A stretch of 64,000 nucleotides of DNA from Neoarius graeffei. Its lineage: Eukaryota > Chordata > Actinopteri > Siluriformes > Ariidae. Made by a program: the position numbers and the translations under genes. The notes beneath the pieces are model-generated. The model made no database searches, was not told the origin of the DNA, and saw only the letters and a program-made list of their open reading frames with translations. Of this stretch, positions 35,195-46,933 are shown one piece after another. How positions within the stretch are numbered: the first letter of the stretch is position 1; each line of letters opens with the position of its first letter. The stretch spans positions 73,568,279-73,632,278 of the forward strand of contig NC_083571.1 in NCBI RefSeq assembly GCF_027579695.1, in the 5' to 3' direction.

Positions 35195-36061
35195 CTAATG
35201 TGATACACGACGGGGAACGGTTTTCCCACGATCGAAAGGTCTCGACCGGGATGGTAGGAACTTCTCTGAGATTCGGGCGTAGTAGGCTTTGTGTCCTACA
35301 CTCGAATCGAGATTCTTTTGGGCACCTGTAAAGGTTGACTGTAGGTGGCATCGTAGGTCGCTGACATATTGATGTGTGGTGTATGCAGTTGCGACGCTCA
35401 TGTCCTCTGGTTTGTATAGGAGATGCAGGGGAAGAACCGTTTCTCGCCCAGTCATCATCCCAAAGAGTGTGACTCCAGTGGTGCGATGAGGGGTGGACCG
35501 AATGGCCCTTGGCACCAAGGGAAGTTTCACATCCCAATCTTTACCATGGTGGGTGACATACTCTTGCAGCATGCTCATAATGGTTTGATTGGCTCGCTCA
35601 ACCTGACCAGAGGATTGAGGGTGGTGCGCGATATCAAATTTCACCTCGACGCCTAACATGTTCCACAGCTCAGCCATTACACCAACAGTGAAATGGGTGC
35701 CTGTGTCTGAGTCGATGGATAAAGGGAGATTTTTCAAAGAGTTGTGGCCACTAGTGGGAGTCACGATGTCGGGTGTTTCGACACCGGACTCGGTGTGCAA
35801 AGACATGAACTGAAGTTCATCAGAAATTTGATCTCGCATGGCACTTGGTTGATTAGTGTTCACACTAATCTCATTGCAACGAGTTTGTGCATGTTTTGTG
35901 GGATCCAACGACTGTGGGATTTTGTTTTGTGTAAAGCTGACTAAGTTTATATTGCAGGGCTTGGTTGGGATTGGGTCGCCTTGTGAGAGCCGTGTGTCAG
36001 AGATGGTGGTGAAGACTTTAGCGCACGTGAGAGGTGAGTTTTGTGTGTTTGCCTTCGCCAC
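35195..36061 (-). pseudogene. Retroviral pol remnant (partial integrase)
   Basis: The first half of this open frame is not recognised. The second half is the integrase core from the second catalytic Asp onward: SDTGTHF and then HHPQSSGQVERANQTI with the catalytic Glu. The join just upstream of SDTGTHF marks a large internal deletion that removed protease, reverse transcriptase, RNase H, and the integrase zinc finger and first catalytic Asp. Confidence 0.75.
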
Positions 36062-36463
36062 CAGGGGGGGCCCTACATCCTGACCCTAGCCTGCTGTTTC
36101 AGAGGGATCTCCTCCCCCTTTCACGAGATCTACTCGTGGTTCCTGGCCTAGTCATGCCAGTGGGTAGCTTTTGTCATTTTTCTCGGGCTCTTTTGTTTTC
36201 TCGGTTGAGGAATTTGACTGTTCCTGTAACAGTTTCCTAAATTCAGCCAAGCAGGCCTTTAAAGAGTCCAGTTCTGAGTGGGACTCATCAGGTTGGTCCG
36301 AGCCACTGTGTTTTTCATTTCTACCTCTACGTTTAGTGTTATGGTCGGAACGCTCCTGCCATCTCTGGCCAGAGCGGGGATGACGGTCTTGCTGCCAACC
36401 GCTTTGTTCCTTATGACCCTTTTTACATGATGGGCGGTTGCCACAGTCACTATGACCTTGCCA

Positions 36464-37327
36464 TCAGTCTCTCCTGGCCTTACCTTGCCGATTCTCCCAC
36501 TCACCTTGGTGATGGTTCGGCAAGGATCGGGCTGGACCGGAATTTTTCCAGGTGGGTCCCCCTTTCGGTGCTTCACCTCCTTCTAAGGTTAGCGGGGGCT
36601 TGTCCTCACCCTGGAAGCTAAGGACTCTGGGTTCATCATCGTTTCCGTTTATGGTTTTGACAATGGTCTCCCAGGTCATTTGGGCTAGCTGCCTAGTTTC
36701 CTTCATCGAGTAGCCATTTTGCTGACACATCAGTGTGACTTGAGTCCGCATGCTTGGGTGGAGGTTATGTAAGAAAAGGCATTTGAAGCCCCTATCTTCT
36801 TCTAAACCTGGTGCGTTGCTACCCTGGAAGTAGGCGGTACGTAGCCGTCTATAATATTCACGAGGCGCCTCAGACCGTTTCTGCCTAATTTGTATTGCAC
36901 ACAACGTCGCAGAGGTTTCATCCATGTACGGCGCATATTCTCCCCTCATGTAATTGCGAAGTTTCGAATAACTATCATGAACGTTTGGTGGTAGTGTCTC
37001 TAAAAAGGCACGGACGCTGCTACTGGAGGTCTTCCAAACCAGTTTAAGCTTCTCTCGCGTTGTGGCTCTTGGTAGGTCCATCAGGCATCGGTCAATTTCT
37101 CGTAAATAATCATTTACGTTGGTTCTCTTATTATCGGGATCGAATCCCTCGATATCTTTGGCAAGTAGGTCAATTTGCCGTATGCGGAGGGCTTGGTGAG
37201 CATCTTTACGTGACCCCCTTTGCTCTCCTGAGTGCTCACTATCTGAGCTACTCTGGAATTGCTCCTGTTCCGCACGAGAGTCGTAGTCTGATTCACCCGA
37301 AGGTGGATCAGGGAAGCTGTAGCGCAC
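36464..37327 (-). pseudogene. Retroviral Gag, capsid-like part
   Basis: About 287 codons in a different frame from the upstream Gag ORF. The frame is open slightly upstream and has no ATG at its start. It has a retrotransposon-gag-like helical segment (LVWKTSSSSVRAFLETL, YRRLRTAYFQ, CLFLHNLHPSMRTQVTLMC), followed by a Gly/Pro/Arg-rich tail. An adjoining frame (36259-36576) continues with a basic Cys/His-containing stretch that may be nucleocapsid, implying another break near 36470. Confidence 0.6.
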
Positions 37328-37385
37328 TGACCTAGGTGTGCTACAGGCCTGGGCTCGGGATGAGTGCAGGACGGCTCCATCCTGG

Positions 37386-37964
37386 CTAGATGACGATGGA
37401 GTCGTGTAGTGAGTTGATGGAGTTTGGCGGGATGTCGTTCTCGGCCAGGTAATCCACGGTGTCCAGTTCGGACGCCTCTTCCCGCTCTAAACTTTGACGC
37501 ATGGTTGGGGGTCTCTCACGCCCCTCGCGCCCTTCTTTAGGGTTCTGCTCCTTGGCAGCCCTTCCGGCGCCTTTCTCGGCTTTCTCTAGCCTTTCGGCGC
37601 ACTCATCAAGGGAGTCCTTCAAGAGGCTACGCTCCCTAGATAAATCATTGACCTCAGCTGTCAGCTCAGCGTTGCTGGAGGTCAGCCTGTCAACCTCTCC
37701 GCGCAGGGATCTGATCTGTTGATCAGTATCCTGGAAGTGTAACCGGAATAGTTTACCTAGTGCATCTTGGACACTGATTGTTGTTCTCTTTGGATCTCTC
37801 ATTTGTGTTATTGAGTTGATTATGCCAGCTTGGCACTCATGCCTACTCATGCCCCTAATGGTTGCCCTATCGGAGTCAGAGCAGTGAATGAGGTCTGCGA
37901 TGACCTCAAAAAGGGACACATCTTGCTCGTTGTCTTCAGTCTCTGAGACACGAGGGGATGCCAT
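37386..37964 (-). CDS. Retroviral Gag, N-terminal part
   Basis: A 192-aa ORF starting 260 nt downstream of the 5' LTR. Residues about 85-130 form a predicted coiled coil (QQIRSLRGEVDRL... with heptad Leu). It ends at a TAG a few dozen nt before the frame that carries the capsid-like segment opens, so gag appears split between two frames. I infer the matrix-region part of Gag from position. Whether the split is natural (recoding) or a mutation cannot be told here. Confidence 0.55.
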   Translation of the reverse strand: MASPRVSETEDNEQDVSLFEVIADLIHCSDSDRATIRGMSRHECQAGIINSITQMRDPKRTTISVQDALGKLFRLHFQDTDQQIRSLRGEVDRLTSSNAELTAEVNDLSRERSLLKDSLDECAERLEKAEKGAGRAAKEQNPKEGREGRERPPTMRQSLEREEASELDTVDYLAENDIPPNSINSLHDSIVI

Positions 37965-38205
37965 TTTATTTAGATTGGGTATTGGGTAATTAACAAATCA
38001 ATTAGTTAATTATTAATCAATTAGGATTAATTAATATTAACTATGTAATTAATTAACAAGGTTTAATTGGTTGGAGATGTTCTCTTATCCTAAGTTATCA
38101 ATAGGTTGTTAGAATTTGTGGTATGGTTATCACACTCCTGTTAACCATTTTAACACACCTGTAGTGGATCTGCTGTAACAATACTCAGAAGTCGACAAAC
38201 CAATC

Positions 38206-38223
38206 ATCCCAGCGGTGCCTCCA
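38206..38223 (-). promoter_or_regulatory. Primer-binding site, tRNA-Thr
   Basis: Minus-strand TGGAGGCACCGCTGGGAT begins 4 nt inside the 5' LTR. It is complementary to the 3' end of vertebrate tRNA-Thr(AGT), ...ATCCCAGCGGTGCCT plus CCA. Confidence 0.8.
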
Positions 38224-38227
38224 ATAA

Positions 38228-39264
38228 TGTAGGTGTAATTAAGGATTTGTGTATTTAAGATTTGGATAAGTGATCAATCTTTAATAATTACATAAAATCA
38301 GTCTCATTTGGATCGTTGAAGTGAATTATTCAATGAATCGAATCAAGGAGTCATTTAATGAATCCGTGAATCATTTAGTGAATTGTTCAATGAATCATTT
38401 GGTGAACCGTTCAATGAATCATTTAGTGAATCATTTAATGAATCATACCATTAATCCTGGATAAATTACCAAACAGCTAGATTATGGTATCTTATCAAAT
38501 TATTATTGATCACTTATCATATTACAAATTGTATACACCTTCCTTGAATTCTTTTGACTGGGCAACTTCAAAATATCGAAACAGCAGATGAGTACACACA
38601 CAGCTTTGATAATAAATGAATTTATTATACAAAGATAAAAATAATAATCAATATATACAAGCAGTGAGGTGTGTATATATGTGTGTTTGTGTGGTGTGTG
38701 TGTGTGTGTGTTAGGCCCCTAGGCCTGAGCCAAGGTGTGTGTGTATGAGGGAGCTATAAAATTTGGAATGTTCTTATCTGATGTTTTGTTATGTTCGTGT
38801 GTGTGTGTGCGCGCGTGTGTGTCCGTGCCAGGACGAGCCAGAGTGTCTTATCTGCAATCTTGGAGGAGGGGACCCCTCAGGATTTAGTGAGCACGCGTTT
38901 TCTCAGTAACAAAGAAATTCCACACTCATAACATTATCAAACTCACTGAAATCTTCATAAGGTCAAAACATGAGTGAGTTAAATTAAATTAGAATGTTAG
39001 GAGAGAGAGAGAGAGAGAGAAAGACATGCACAAACTTATGGATTAACCAATTTTAAATCAATAATACCAAATAATAGGGAATCAAAAATAATAAATCAGT
39101 GTACACACTTATTCCTGACTATAGCTTCACACTTAGTGAATTAATTACTGTCTAGACTAATATTATTTATCTGTGCCCAGTGCCTTTCCTTACTGCAAAA
39201 TTTCATCTTCTGTAGAAAGCAGAGTCTCTTCCGTGGAAATGGCAGGCAGGCTGAAGATTGCGCT

Positions 39265-39296
<32 letters not shown>

Positions 39297-39762
39297 CGGT
39301 TGCTCTGAAGTTTTCTTTGAAGATCTTCGTAGCTCGTGAGAAGAAAGTTCTGATCAGACAGGTTAGGACGGTCCAGCCACTCCCAACACCAATAAAATTG
39401 CCTTTTGGTTGCAGTCTAGTACGTACTAAAAGAATGACTGAGAAAAACTGGTTTATAACTCACTTGAGTTAAAAGCGCGCATGTTTCCTGGAGTCCACCG
39501 TGATCAAGGGTGGATAGAAGGAGCAGAACGTTCTAAAACGTGTCTCTTGCAGGAAATAGTCGTGGTTTCGGACAGTCCGATGGTGAGCGTCACTCTATGG
39601 TCTGTCCTCCGCTGAGTTCAGACAACAGAGACAAAGAAAAATGGAGTTTCCAAGTCTCTTATGTGAAACCTGAGGAATGATGTACGTGATCCCGCCCAGG
39701 CGTGACGTAGTCAACGCCGAAGTTGTAGTTCTTAGACACAAGATGGCGGCATGATACCTACA
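38228..39762 (-). repeat. Retroviral 5' LTR
   Basis: 1535 bp, the partner of 31286-32796. Most length differences are in GT, GA and gaatcatt repeats. The close match implies recent insertion. Confidence 0.92.
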
Positions 39763-39827
39763 CATGTAACGTTGTCTGAGCACGTGCTATTATTCCTTGA
39801 ACATCTTTGTACGTCCGTGTTGCATCA

Positions 39828-39950
39828 ATGGAGGAGAAGTTGATTGTAGAAGTGTCAAAGAATCCCTACAACTGCGACATTTTCCCACAACAGCCAACAT
39901 CCTGTAGCCGGGACTATAGATGTGCTGTGACTGCTCCAGACAGGAAATAA
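39828..39950 (+). pseudogene. Possible MADF-like N-terminal exon fragment
   Basis: A 40-codon ORF opening MEEKLIVEVSKNPYNCDIF, similar to the first helix of MADF/Myb-like domains in Harbinger-associated proteins. It stops soon after. Too short to be firm. Confidence 0.25.
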
Positions 39951-39954
39951 ATTC

Positions 39955-40018
39955 AGGTATAGGCATAATCATAGTTATAGTTATACGTATAGGTATAGCG
40001 ATAGTTATAGTTATATTT
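39955..40018. repeat. Degenerate TATAG/TAGTTA microsatellite
   Basis: Runs of ggtatag, agttatag and tatacg-type units lie immediately left of the visible start of copy B. Confidence 0.7.
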
Positions 40019-40484
40019 AACGGTGTTGTGGGATTAGGTCATAAAACAGCACTCAATATTTCCTACTATAAGCACCTAAATAAAATAATTAAAATTATAA
40101 AATAATATAATTATTAATCTGACACTTGTGTACCATCCTGTTGTAGCTTTCGTCATCTTTTTCAAAAGAATTAGTATGAAGAATGCATGACATTGCAAAG
40201 AATCAGTGTAGACACAAAAGAAGGCAGTGGCGCATATGACGTCACACATGCAGCACCACTGACCTACAAATTGATTCAATCTAATGGCAGACAAGCTTTT
40301 AGTGATTTTTGGAACAGAATTCAGATGCAAAAATTTCTTTTAGACAAATGTTTTATTTATCAGTGAACTTTACAACCTATTTGAGCATATCACACACAGG
40401 AAAGTCTGAGATTTTATGATGTCATTTTCGAAAGACTAGCACTGTAAAGATCAATAATATTTAAATAAACTCCTTTTACTTGTA

Positions 40485-42068
40485 CAACCCTGATTCCAAA
40501 AAAGTTGGGACAAAGTACAAATTGTAAATAAAAAAAGAATGCAATGACGTGAAAGTTTCAAAATTCCGTATTTTATTCAGAATAGAACATAGATGACATA
40601 TCAAATGTTTAAACTGAGAAAATGTAGAATTTAAAGAGAAAAATGAGGTGATTTTAAATTTCATATCAGCAACACATCTCAAAAAAGTTGGGACAAGGCT
40701 ATGTTTACCAGGGTGAGACATCCCCTTTTCTCTTTAACAGTCTGTAAACGTCTGGGGACTGAGGAGACAAGTTGCTCAAGTTTAGGGATAGAAATGTTAA
40801 CCCATTCTTGTCTAATGTAGGATTCTAGTTGCTCAACTGTCTTAGGTATTTTTTGTCGTATCTTCCGTTTTATGATGCGCCAAATGTTTTCTATGGGTGA
40901 AAGATCTGGACTGCAGGCTGGCTAGTTCAGTACCCGGACCCTTCTTCTACACAGCCATGATGCTGTAATTGATGCAGTATGTGGTTTGGCATTGTCATGT
41001 TGGAAAATGCAAGGTCTTCCCTGAAAGAGACGTCGTCTGGATGGGAGCATATGTTGCTCTAGAACCTGGATATATCTTTCAGCATTGATGGTGTCTTTCC
41101 AGATGTGTAAGCTGTCCATGCCACATGCACTAATGCAACCCCATACAATCAGAGATGCAGGCTTCTGAACTGAGCACTGATAACAACTTGGGTCGTCCTT
41201 CTCCTCTTTAGTCCGAATGACACGGCGTCCCTGATTTCCATAAAGAACTTCAAATTTTGATTCGCCTGACCACAGAACAGTTTTCCACTTTGCCACAGTC
41301 CATTTTAAATGAGCCTTGGCCCAGAGAAGACGTCTGCGCTTCTGGATCATGTTTAGATACGGCTTCTTCTTTGAACTATGGAGTTTTAGCTGGCAACGGC
41401 AGATGGCATGGTGAATTGTGTTCACAGATAATGTTCTCTGGAAATATTCCTGAGCCCATTTTGTGATTTCCAATACAGAAGCATGCCTGTATGTGATGCA
41501 GTGCCATCTAAGGGCCCGAAGATCACGGGCACCCAGTATGGTTTTACACACAGAGATTCTTCCAGATTCTCTGAATCTTTTGATGATATTATGCACTGTA
41601 GATGATATGTTCAAACTCTTTGCAATTTTACACTGTCAAACTCCTTTCTGATATTGCTCTACTATTTGTCGGCGCAGAATTAGGGGGATTGGTGATCCTC
41701 TTCCCATCTTTACTTCTGAGAGCCGCTGCCACTCCAAGATGCTCTTTTTATACCCAGTCGTGTTAATGACCTATTGCCAATTGACCTAATGAGTTGCAAT
41801 TTGGTCCTCCAGCTGTTCCTTTTTTGTACCTTTAACTTTTCCAGCCTCTTATTGCCCCTGTCCCAACTTTTTTGAGATGTGCTTCTGTAATGAAATTTCA
41901 AATGAGCCAATATTTGGCATGAAATTTCAAATGCCTCATTTTCGACATTTGATATGTTGTCTATGTTCTATTGTGAATACAATATCAGTTTTTGAGATTT
42001 GTAAATTATTGCATTCCGTTTTTTTTTACAATTTGTACTTTGTCTCAACTGTTTTGGAATCGGGGTTG
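40485..42068 (-). mobile_element. Tc1/mariner element, copy B only
   Basis: Inverted ends (CAACCCTGATTCCAAAAAAG ... inverse) are flanked by TA. Copy A has the uninterrupted site (acttgtaccgtacatag near 437-453). The element is nearly full length, and its transposase is dead. Confidence 0.92.
40679..41707 (-). pseudogene. Tc1 transposase pseudogene (DD34E)
   Basis: Reading from ATG 41707 to a stop at 40681-40679, the frame is Tc1-like throughout but has two nonsense codons: a TGA at 41639-41637, soon after YQKGV, and a TAG just before 40921 in place of the Trp of the W-P-A-C-S-P-D motif. The first catalytic Asp is also lost: WSGESKF instead of WSDESKF. The second Asp (FQHDNAKPHT) and the Glu (SPIEN) 34 residues later remain. 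The helix-turn-helix region is recognisable. Confidence 0.9.
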
Positions 42069-42645
42069 TACATAGTGAATGAGGAGGGTCTTCAATGCTG
42101 AAAGAAATTACCAAAAGGCTGATACTTAGTCTATAGTACCATGAAGATGGTTACTGTAAAGTCTACCACATAAAGTATCTGTTAGTTACAAATAAAAAAA
42201 AAATCAGATCAAATCGTATCGTATGATATCATATATCAATTTCAATATCTGGAACAAACCAGTGACTGCTACTGCTGTGAAAGGGCAGCTGACAATTAGG
42301 GAAAGACCTCGTGACGACCTGGAGGCCTGAAGGATTCAGGTGAAGTTCCATTAAAATAAAAGTTTGCATCACAAAAAACAGGGACTAATAAGTGATTGAA
42401 TTATGGTTAACCATGATTTATCCAGGTACCTCCCAGAGCTTTATTAACATATTTAACTAACATGTTACTAACTTCCCTCTTTTAGCCAAAGAACACAAGA
42501 GTTTACTTTATGAATAAAAAAAAATGCAGATCTGTTTCACACTCACCTCAGTTGGAATTTGCTATAATGAACCCTACATGAGCTACATTTGAGACAATGT
42601 TATATTTGCTACAATAGTATAGAACATTGAGCAAACTTTTGGGGA

Positions 42646-42717
42646 GGTTCTACCTGAGATTTGAACTTTGATTACTGGATTCAGAGTCCAGAGTGCTAAT
42701 CAGCACACCACGGAACC
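42646..42717 (-). pseudogene. tRNA-Gln(CTG)-derived pseudogene (copy B)
   Basis: Duplicate of the relic at 1026-1097. Here the 5' end reads GGTTCCG, which pairs better with the 3' end than in copy A. The T stem is still broken (CAAAG against CTCAG), so a functional tRNA is unlikely. Confidence 0.6.
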
Positions 42718-43312
42718 AAGATGCCACCTGAGCTCCAACCTCCTCACAACCATTATGGCACTCAATCTTACAGCCAGCTTATAATATATACACCATACAG
42801 TGTATTGTGTATATTGTATTGTAAGAAATAATAAAATTGAATTACACAAATAAAATGTGCAAAGTTTATTGCATAAAACATTTATAGTTATTTCACACTC
42901 CGATACACAATATATACATTAGTGTACATATAAATGACTAGACTTTGACACCTTAATTTATCCTGTTAACTATACATCTGTGTCAAGAATATTCTTATTG
43001 ATTTAAATTTAAGAAATGAAAGACAGCAATCATTAGGACTGTTTAGAAGTGGAGAAATGTTCAGGTATGTCACCACCATCATTAAATCCTCAGTTTCATA
43101 ATTTAAAATATATTTGTTTTTCTCATGAAAACAGATATTGTTTATAAACACCCGATTCCATTTATCTTATGAATTAAATATTAATAAGTAAAAAGGAAAC
43201 ATACATGTTACTGTTTGTGGTGACAAAAGGAACTACTTACAACAGTAGAATAGGTTGAAATGTTAAATAGCGTTGTTAAGTTATTGTGTGCGTTTTCTGA
43301 TCAGGCTTAGAG

Positions 43313-46211
43313 CTAACAGTGCAATGCCGCTGAAAGTAGAAGTGGTAGAAGAGACATCCATATCATGGAAAGTGAGCTGGCAATCACTGGTGGCATGGAA
43401 TTACCTGCAAAATATAAAAATATACATGAAATTAAATGTACACAAATACATATTTAAACCTTAAAATATACAAGAAATTTGAGTTTGGATTATTTACAAT
43501 TAATAAGAACTAATTAATAAATGACAGTAATATCTTCGCATGTTGATACTGACTAATAACATGGGTGACATTGATGGAGTTTGGCTCAACAGGAAAGGTC
43601 AAGCTGTTAACTCCTTTGGCAAGGACGTCTTTCACTTTGGTGTCAGTCACGTTAGCGCCAGAAAGGAAAGACATGAGGCTGTGTGTCACAATAGAACCAT
43701 TCCTGAAATTGCACAAACAAAGAGATACAGGTTAAAATTTAACCTTTAATCAACAAAGAAACAAACATTCAGAGCCATCTCCGCCTTCTTACCTGAACTG
43801 GAAGATTTGCATGAGATGGAAGTTTTTAAAGGCTTTCTTGTACAATGGTTCAATCTAGGATGAAGAAGAAGAATTCGGTGATCAAAAACCAACAGATAAA
43901 ATGGTTTGTTATTTAGCCATAAAAGTTAGCAATAACAACTAATATGCGATGAGACTTACAAATGCTCTAAATCATATTCAAATTGTGCCTAATGTTATGG
44001 CAATTGAAATGGATTTCACTGAAATTGGATGTGAAAATTTGAACAAAAGGGCAAAAGTCACACATGTCCTGCACAAACACTGAGAACAGAAATGCATGAT
44101 TAGAACGAGATGCGTTCTTTGGGTTGTCTTATATGGCAATAGAAGTGTTCATGTGGCTAAATCTCTCATGTTTAGCAGAATTAAATAAATTGTAAATGGT
44201 GGCATTATCTGGAAAACATACCTCACGAGTGACTTTTTCAGCTTTGTCTTTAAATTGTTTAGAATTTGGGTTAGCCAGTGCTGGAACAAAGGTTTCCTTG
44301 ATGCGGAAGATCAACGTGAAAACTTCAGTCACTGGTGCAATTGTTGTAGTTGTGCCAGCTGTGTTCGGGGGCGAAGTCTTGCCCGCTGTAAGGTTGATCT
44401 CATCTGTGATTGCAGGTGAAGTCACGTCCATCGTGGGGTCGATCTCAGCTGTGCTTGCGAGTGAAGTCGGGTCCACTGCAGAGCCCACCTGAGCTGCACT
44501 TAGGGCTGAAGTCATGACCATTGAAGATGATTAGAATAGAACAGTGGACCATAACAAAGTTGAAATCAAAATTAGAAACTGATGCTGATTAAACAGACAC
44601 AAGACAATGTGCTTCATAAAGCTCAGCTGAATCACAGATCTGTTTAATCTATGATTTTAATCTTTGAGGTAAACTGCAGAGTCAAAGGCGGCTCATAGCA
44701 ATGGACTAGCAGGATTACCCCCCCCCCCATAAAAAAAAAGGTAAAAGAAAAATAAATATAAGGTTCCATATTTTAAGCATTCACATCACCTTATCTGTGA
44801 TTCACAAACATTTTAAAGAGGATTCTTTGTGATTTTTTTTAGACCGAGTGTAACAGCACCACTGGCAGAATGATGTGAAGCGAGGCTGTGGGTGAACTGG
44901 AACTTGCCCAGTGCTGAAGGCAGGGATACGCTCTACTGGAGGTTCATACAGCCAATCAGTGCCAGTGTATAACATGACTACACAGTGTGACACACCCACT
45001 GAGTTTTGAGCCCCATTGGGTTAATATATTCTAGTCCATGTTGGTGACGTTTCCATAACACGTCGCCAGGAGGCGCAGTACAGACTCACTCACAGGTGGA
45101 ATGAATGTGAATGAAGTGGATTATTTATCATTAATCTTCCACGAAAATAATTTTGGAGGAGAAACTGAAAGTTAACGGACTAAGCACATCTATATCAAAG
45201 TACAAATGACACAAAAGGACAAATGAAAAAACTAAGTTTTTTTTTTTTTTTGCTTGAATAAAAGGGTTAGAACTTTTCTGTGTACTGTGTTTGTTATTCA
45301 GATGAAACACAGTTCAGATTCAAATGCCAAAAGTTAAAGATAAACTTTTAAATTATATATAAATTATAGATGTTATTCCCTGCACCTCCACCGTTTTAAA
45401 TGCTGGAAGTAAACAATGATAATAAAAAGAAAGCAGTGTGTATTTTCCATGGAACATTTGGAATATTTCTCCTCTATACTACTCTTCTCTTTTTGAACAA
45501 CTGCAACATTTCCTGAGTATAGATCATCAGATGTGATCTGCAAATGACAAGAACCATCTCAAATAAGGACTTGATGGATGACATCAAAACAGCGTTTCAA
45601 CCCAACCCTTGGGACGTAATGATATTCAAATTAAATTAATCGACTCAATAAAGCAGGATATGTCACAAATATGACCATCAGCAGATATATCCAGTTAGGC
45701 ATTGCTGAGCTACCACCATCATGCTGTTTACACAATGAAACCTTCTGAAATAATCTGTCTCACGATCATTCTGAAAGGCACACTTAGTCTGTTTACATAC
45801 TTCAGTACAGATATGCATCTAAGTGAAAACAAGACACTGATACGTTCTTTGTGATAAAAGGTCAAGCACTCATCACGAGATATCAGGATAAATCAATAGA
45901 TCGCTCACTATTCATCACAGAATTCATAGACGAATGAAGATAAATGTTAGAACCAAGAGCAAGTTTGACAATTTTGTGGTTTACTGCCAATGTTATTGTG
46001 TCACAAATGTCACAGTTCTCGAGGAACTTTAGTATAATGTGTAAACTGCCATCACTTAATTTTATAAAAATCACCTAAAAATTAATCTACAATGCTATTT
46101 CTAGCAAATATATTTCAGCAGGATAATAGAAGTGACTACAGAAACTGAGATGAAGTTCAGTGAACACTTACCAATCAGACACAAAACGCCCAGTATAACC
46201 TTCCTGTCCAT
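43313..46211 (-). CDS. SEA-domain, Thr/Pro-rich, probably GPI-anchored surface protein (copy B)
   Basis: Intact tandem paralogue of the gene at 1693-4617, with the same five coding exons: 46211-46172, 44505-44222, 43854-43793, 43702-43554 and 43404-43313. Exon lengths are identical (40, 284, 62, 149 and 92 nt), giving 208 aa. The intron-4 donor is GTCAGT instead of GTGAGT and still begins with GT. My manual alignment finds 16 coding substitutions between the copies: 8 replacement (for example I5V, A8G, a Pro to Leu in the Thr-rich stretch and a Ser to Asn in the SEA domain) and 8 silent, with no indel. That balance, against roughly threefold more replacement sites, suggests protein-level constraint. 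The upstream acceptor is conserved, and the 5' exon is only about 0.6 kb away. Confidence 0.85.
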
Positions 46212-46526
46212 GGTGTTGTTTACAACCTAAAAGTAAATTATATATCAGATTATATATCAGCTATGCAAGCAAAGTGTCTCTGTGGCTGTATAAATCTTAG
46301 CTTCCCTGTTTTATTATTACTGTTGTCATTTCCCCCCCATTTTATTTCTATTTTATTTATTTTCAATATGCATTCATACATGTTTTTTTATTAATGCTCT
46401 TGCTTTTCCATTTTATTTTTCATTATTTTAATTGCCTAATTTCACTCGACTTGGTTTTGAAATGTTTTAATGCTTGTAAAGCACTTTGTAACTTTTTGAA
46501 AAGTTCAGAATAAATAAAGTTACAGC

Positions 46527-46651
46527 AACAACAACAACAACAATAATAATAATAAATGATTTTAAATGACAGCTGTATAATTATAACAAGATATTATAAA
46601 GAGTTGTAATTAATTAATTAATTAATTAATTAATTAATTAATTAATTAATT
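46527..46651. repeat. AAC/AAT and TTAA microsatellites (copy B)
   Basis: Same loci as 21420-21612 with fewer repeat units. Confidence 0.9.
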
Positions 46652-46848
46652 TGTATATTTAAAGCAATTTTCTTGACATCAGACAAAATATTCCATCATG
46701 TACACTGTAAGTGACTATAACATTTTTAACCATAATATTTCAGTGAATATTAAATATCTTAATAATTAAATTGTCTATAAGAGCCTGATACATTTTATAT
46801 CATCTTACAGTCTGGTGATTCTCAGGAGAAAGTAAAGTAATAACTCAC

Positions 46849-46897
46849 CTGAGTCCACAGGTAGCAGAGATGGAGTGTTCTCAGTCTAGTGGCAAAG
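46849..46897 (-). other. Putative non-coding 5' exon of SEA gene copy B
   Basis: Equivalent of the copy A 5' exon. The donor GTGAGT starts at 46848 and the matching acceptor TTTTAG lies just upstream of the start codon at 46211. The intron is about 0.6 kb and represents the state before the copy A insertion. Confidence 0.5.
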
Positions 46898-46920
46898 TCT
46901 AAAATATCGAGCAGGTAAAT

Positions 46921-46933
46921 GGGATATTTATTC
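46921..46933 (-). promoter_or_regulatory. TATA-like box of SEA gene copy B
   Basis: Same GAATAAATATCCC motif, at the same distance from the non-coding 5' exon as in copy A. Confidence 0.3.

Larger units (their letters stand above)
31286..39762 (-). mobile_element. Endogenous retrovirus, minus strand, internally deleted
   Basis: Two long TG...CA LTRs bracket gag, a pol remnant and env, all read on the minus strand. The element is flanked by the 4-bp duplication CATG (31282-31285 and 39763-39766). A primer-binding site and polypurine tract are in the expected places. Protease, reverse transcriptase, RNase H and the first part of integrase are missing, gag is split between frames, and env is frameshifted, so it cannot be autonomous. 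The retroviral class is not determined. Confidence 0.9.
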
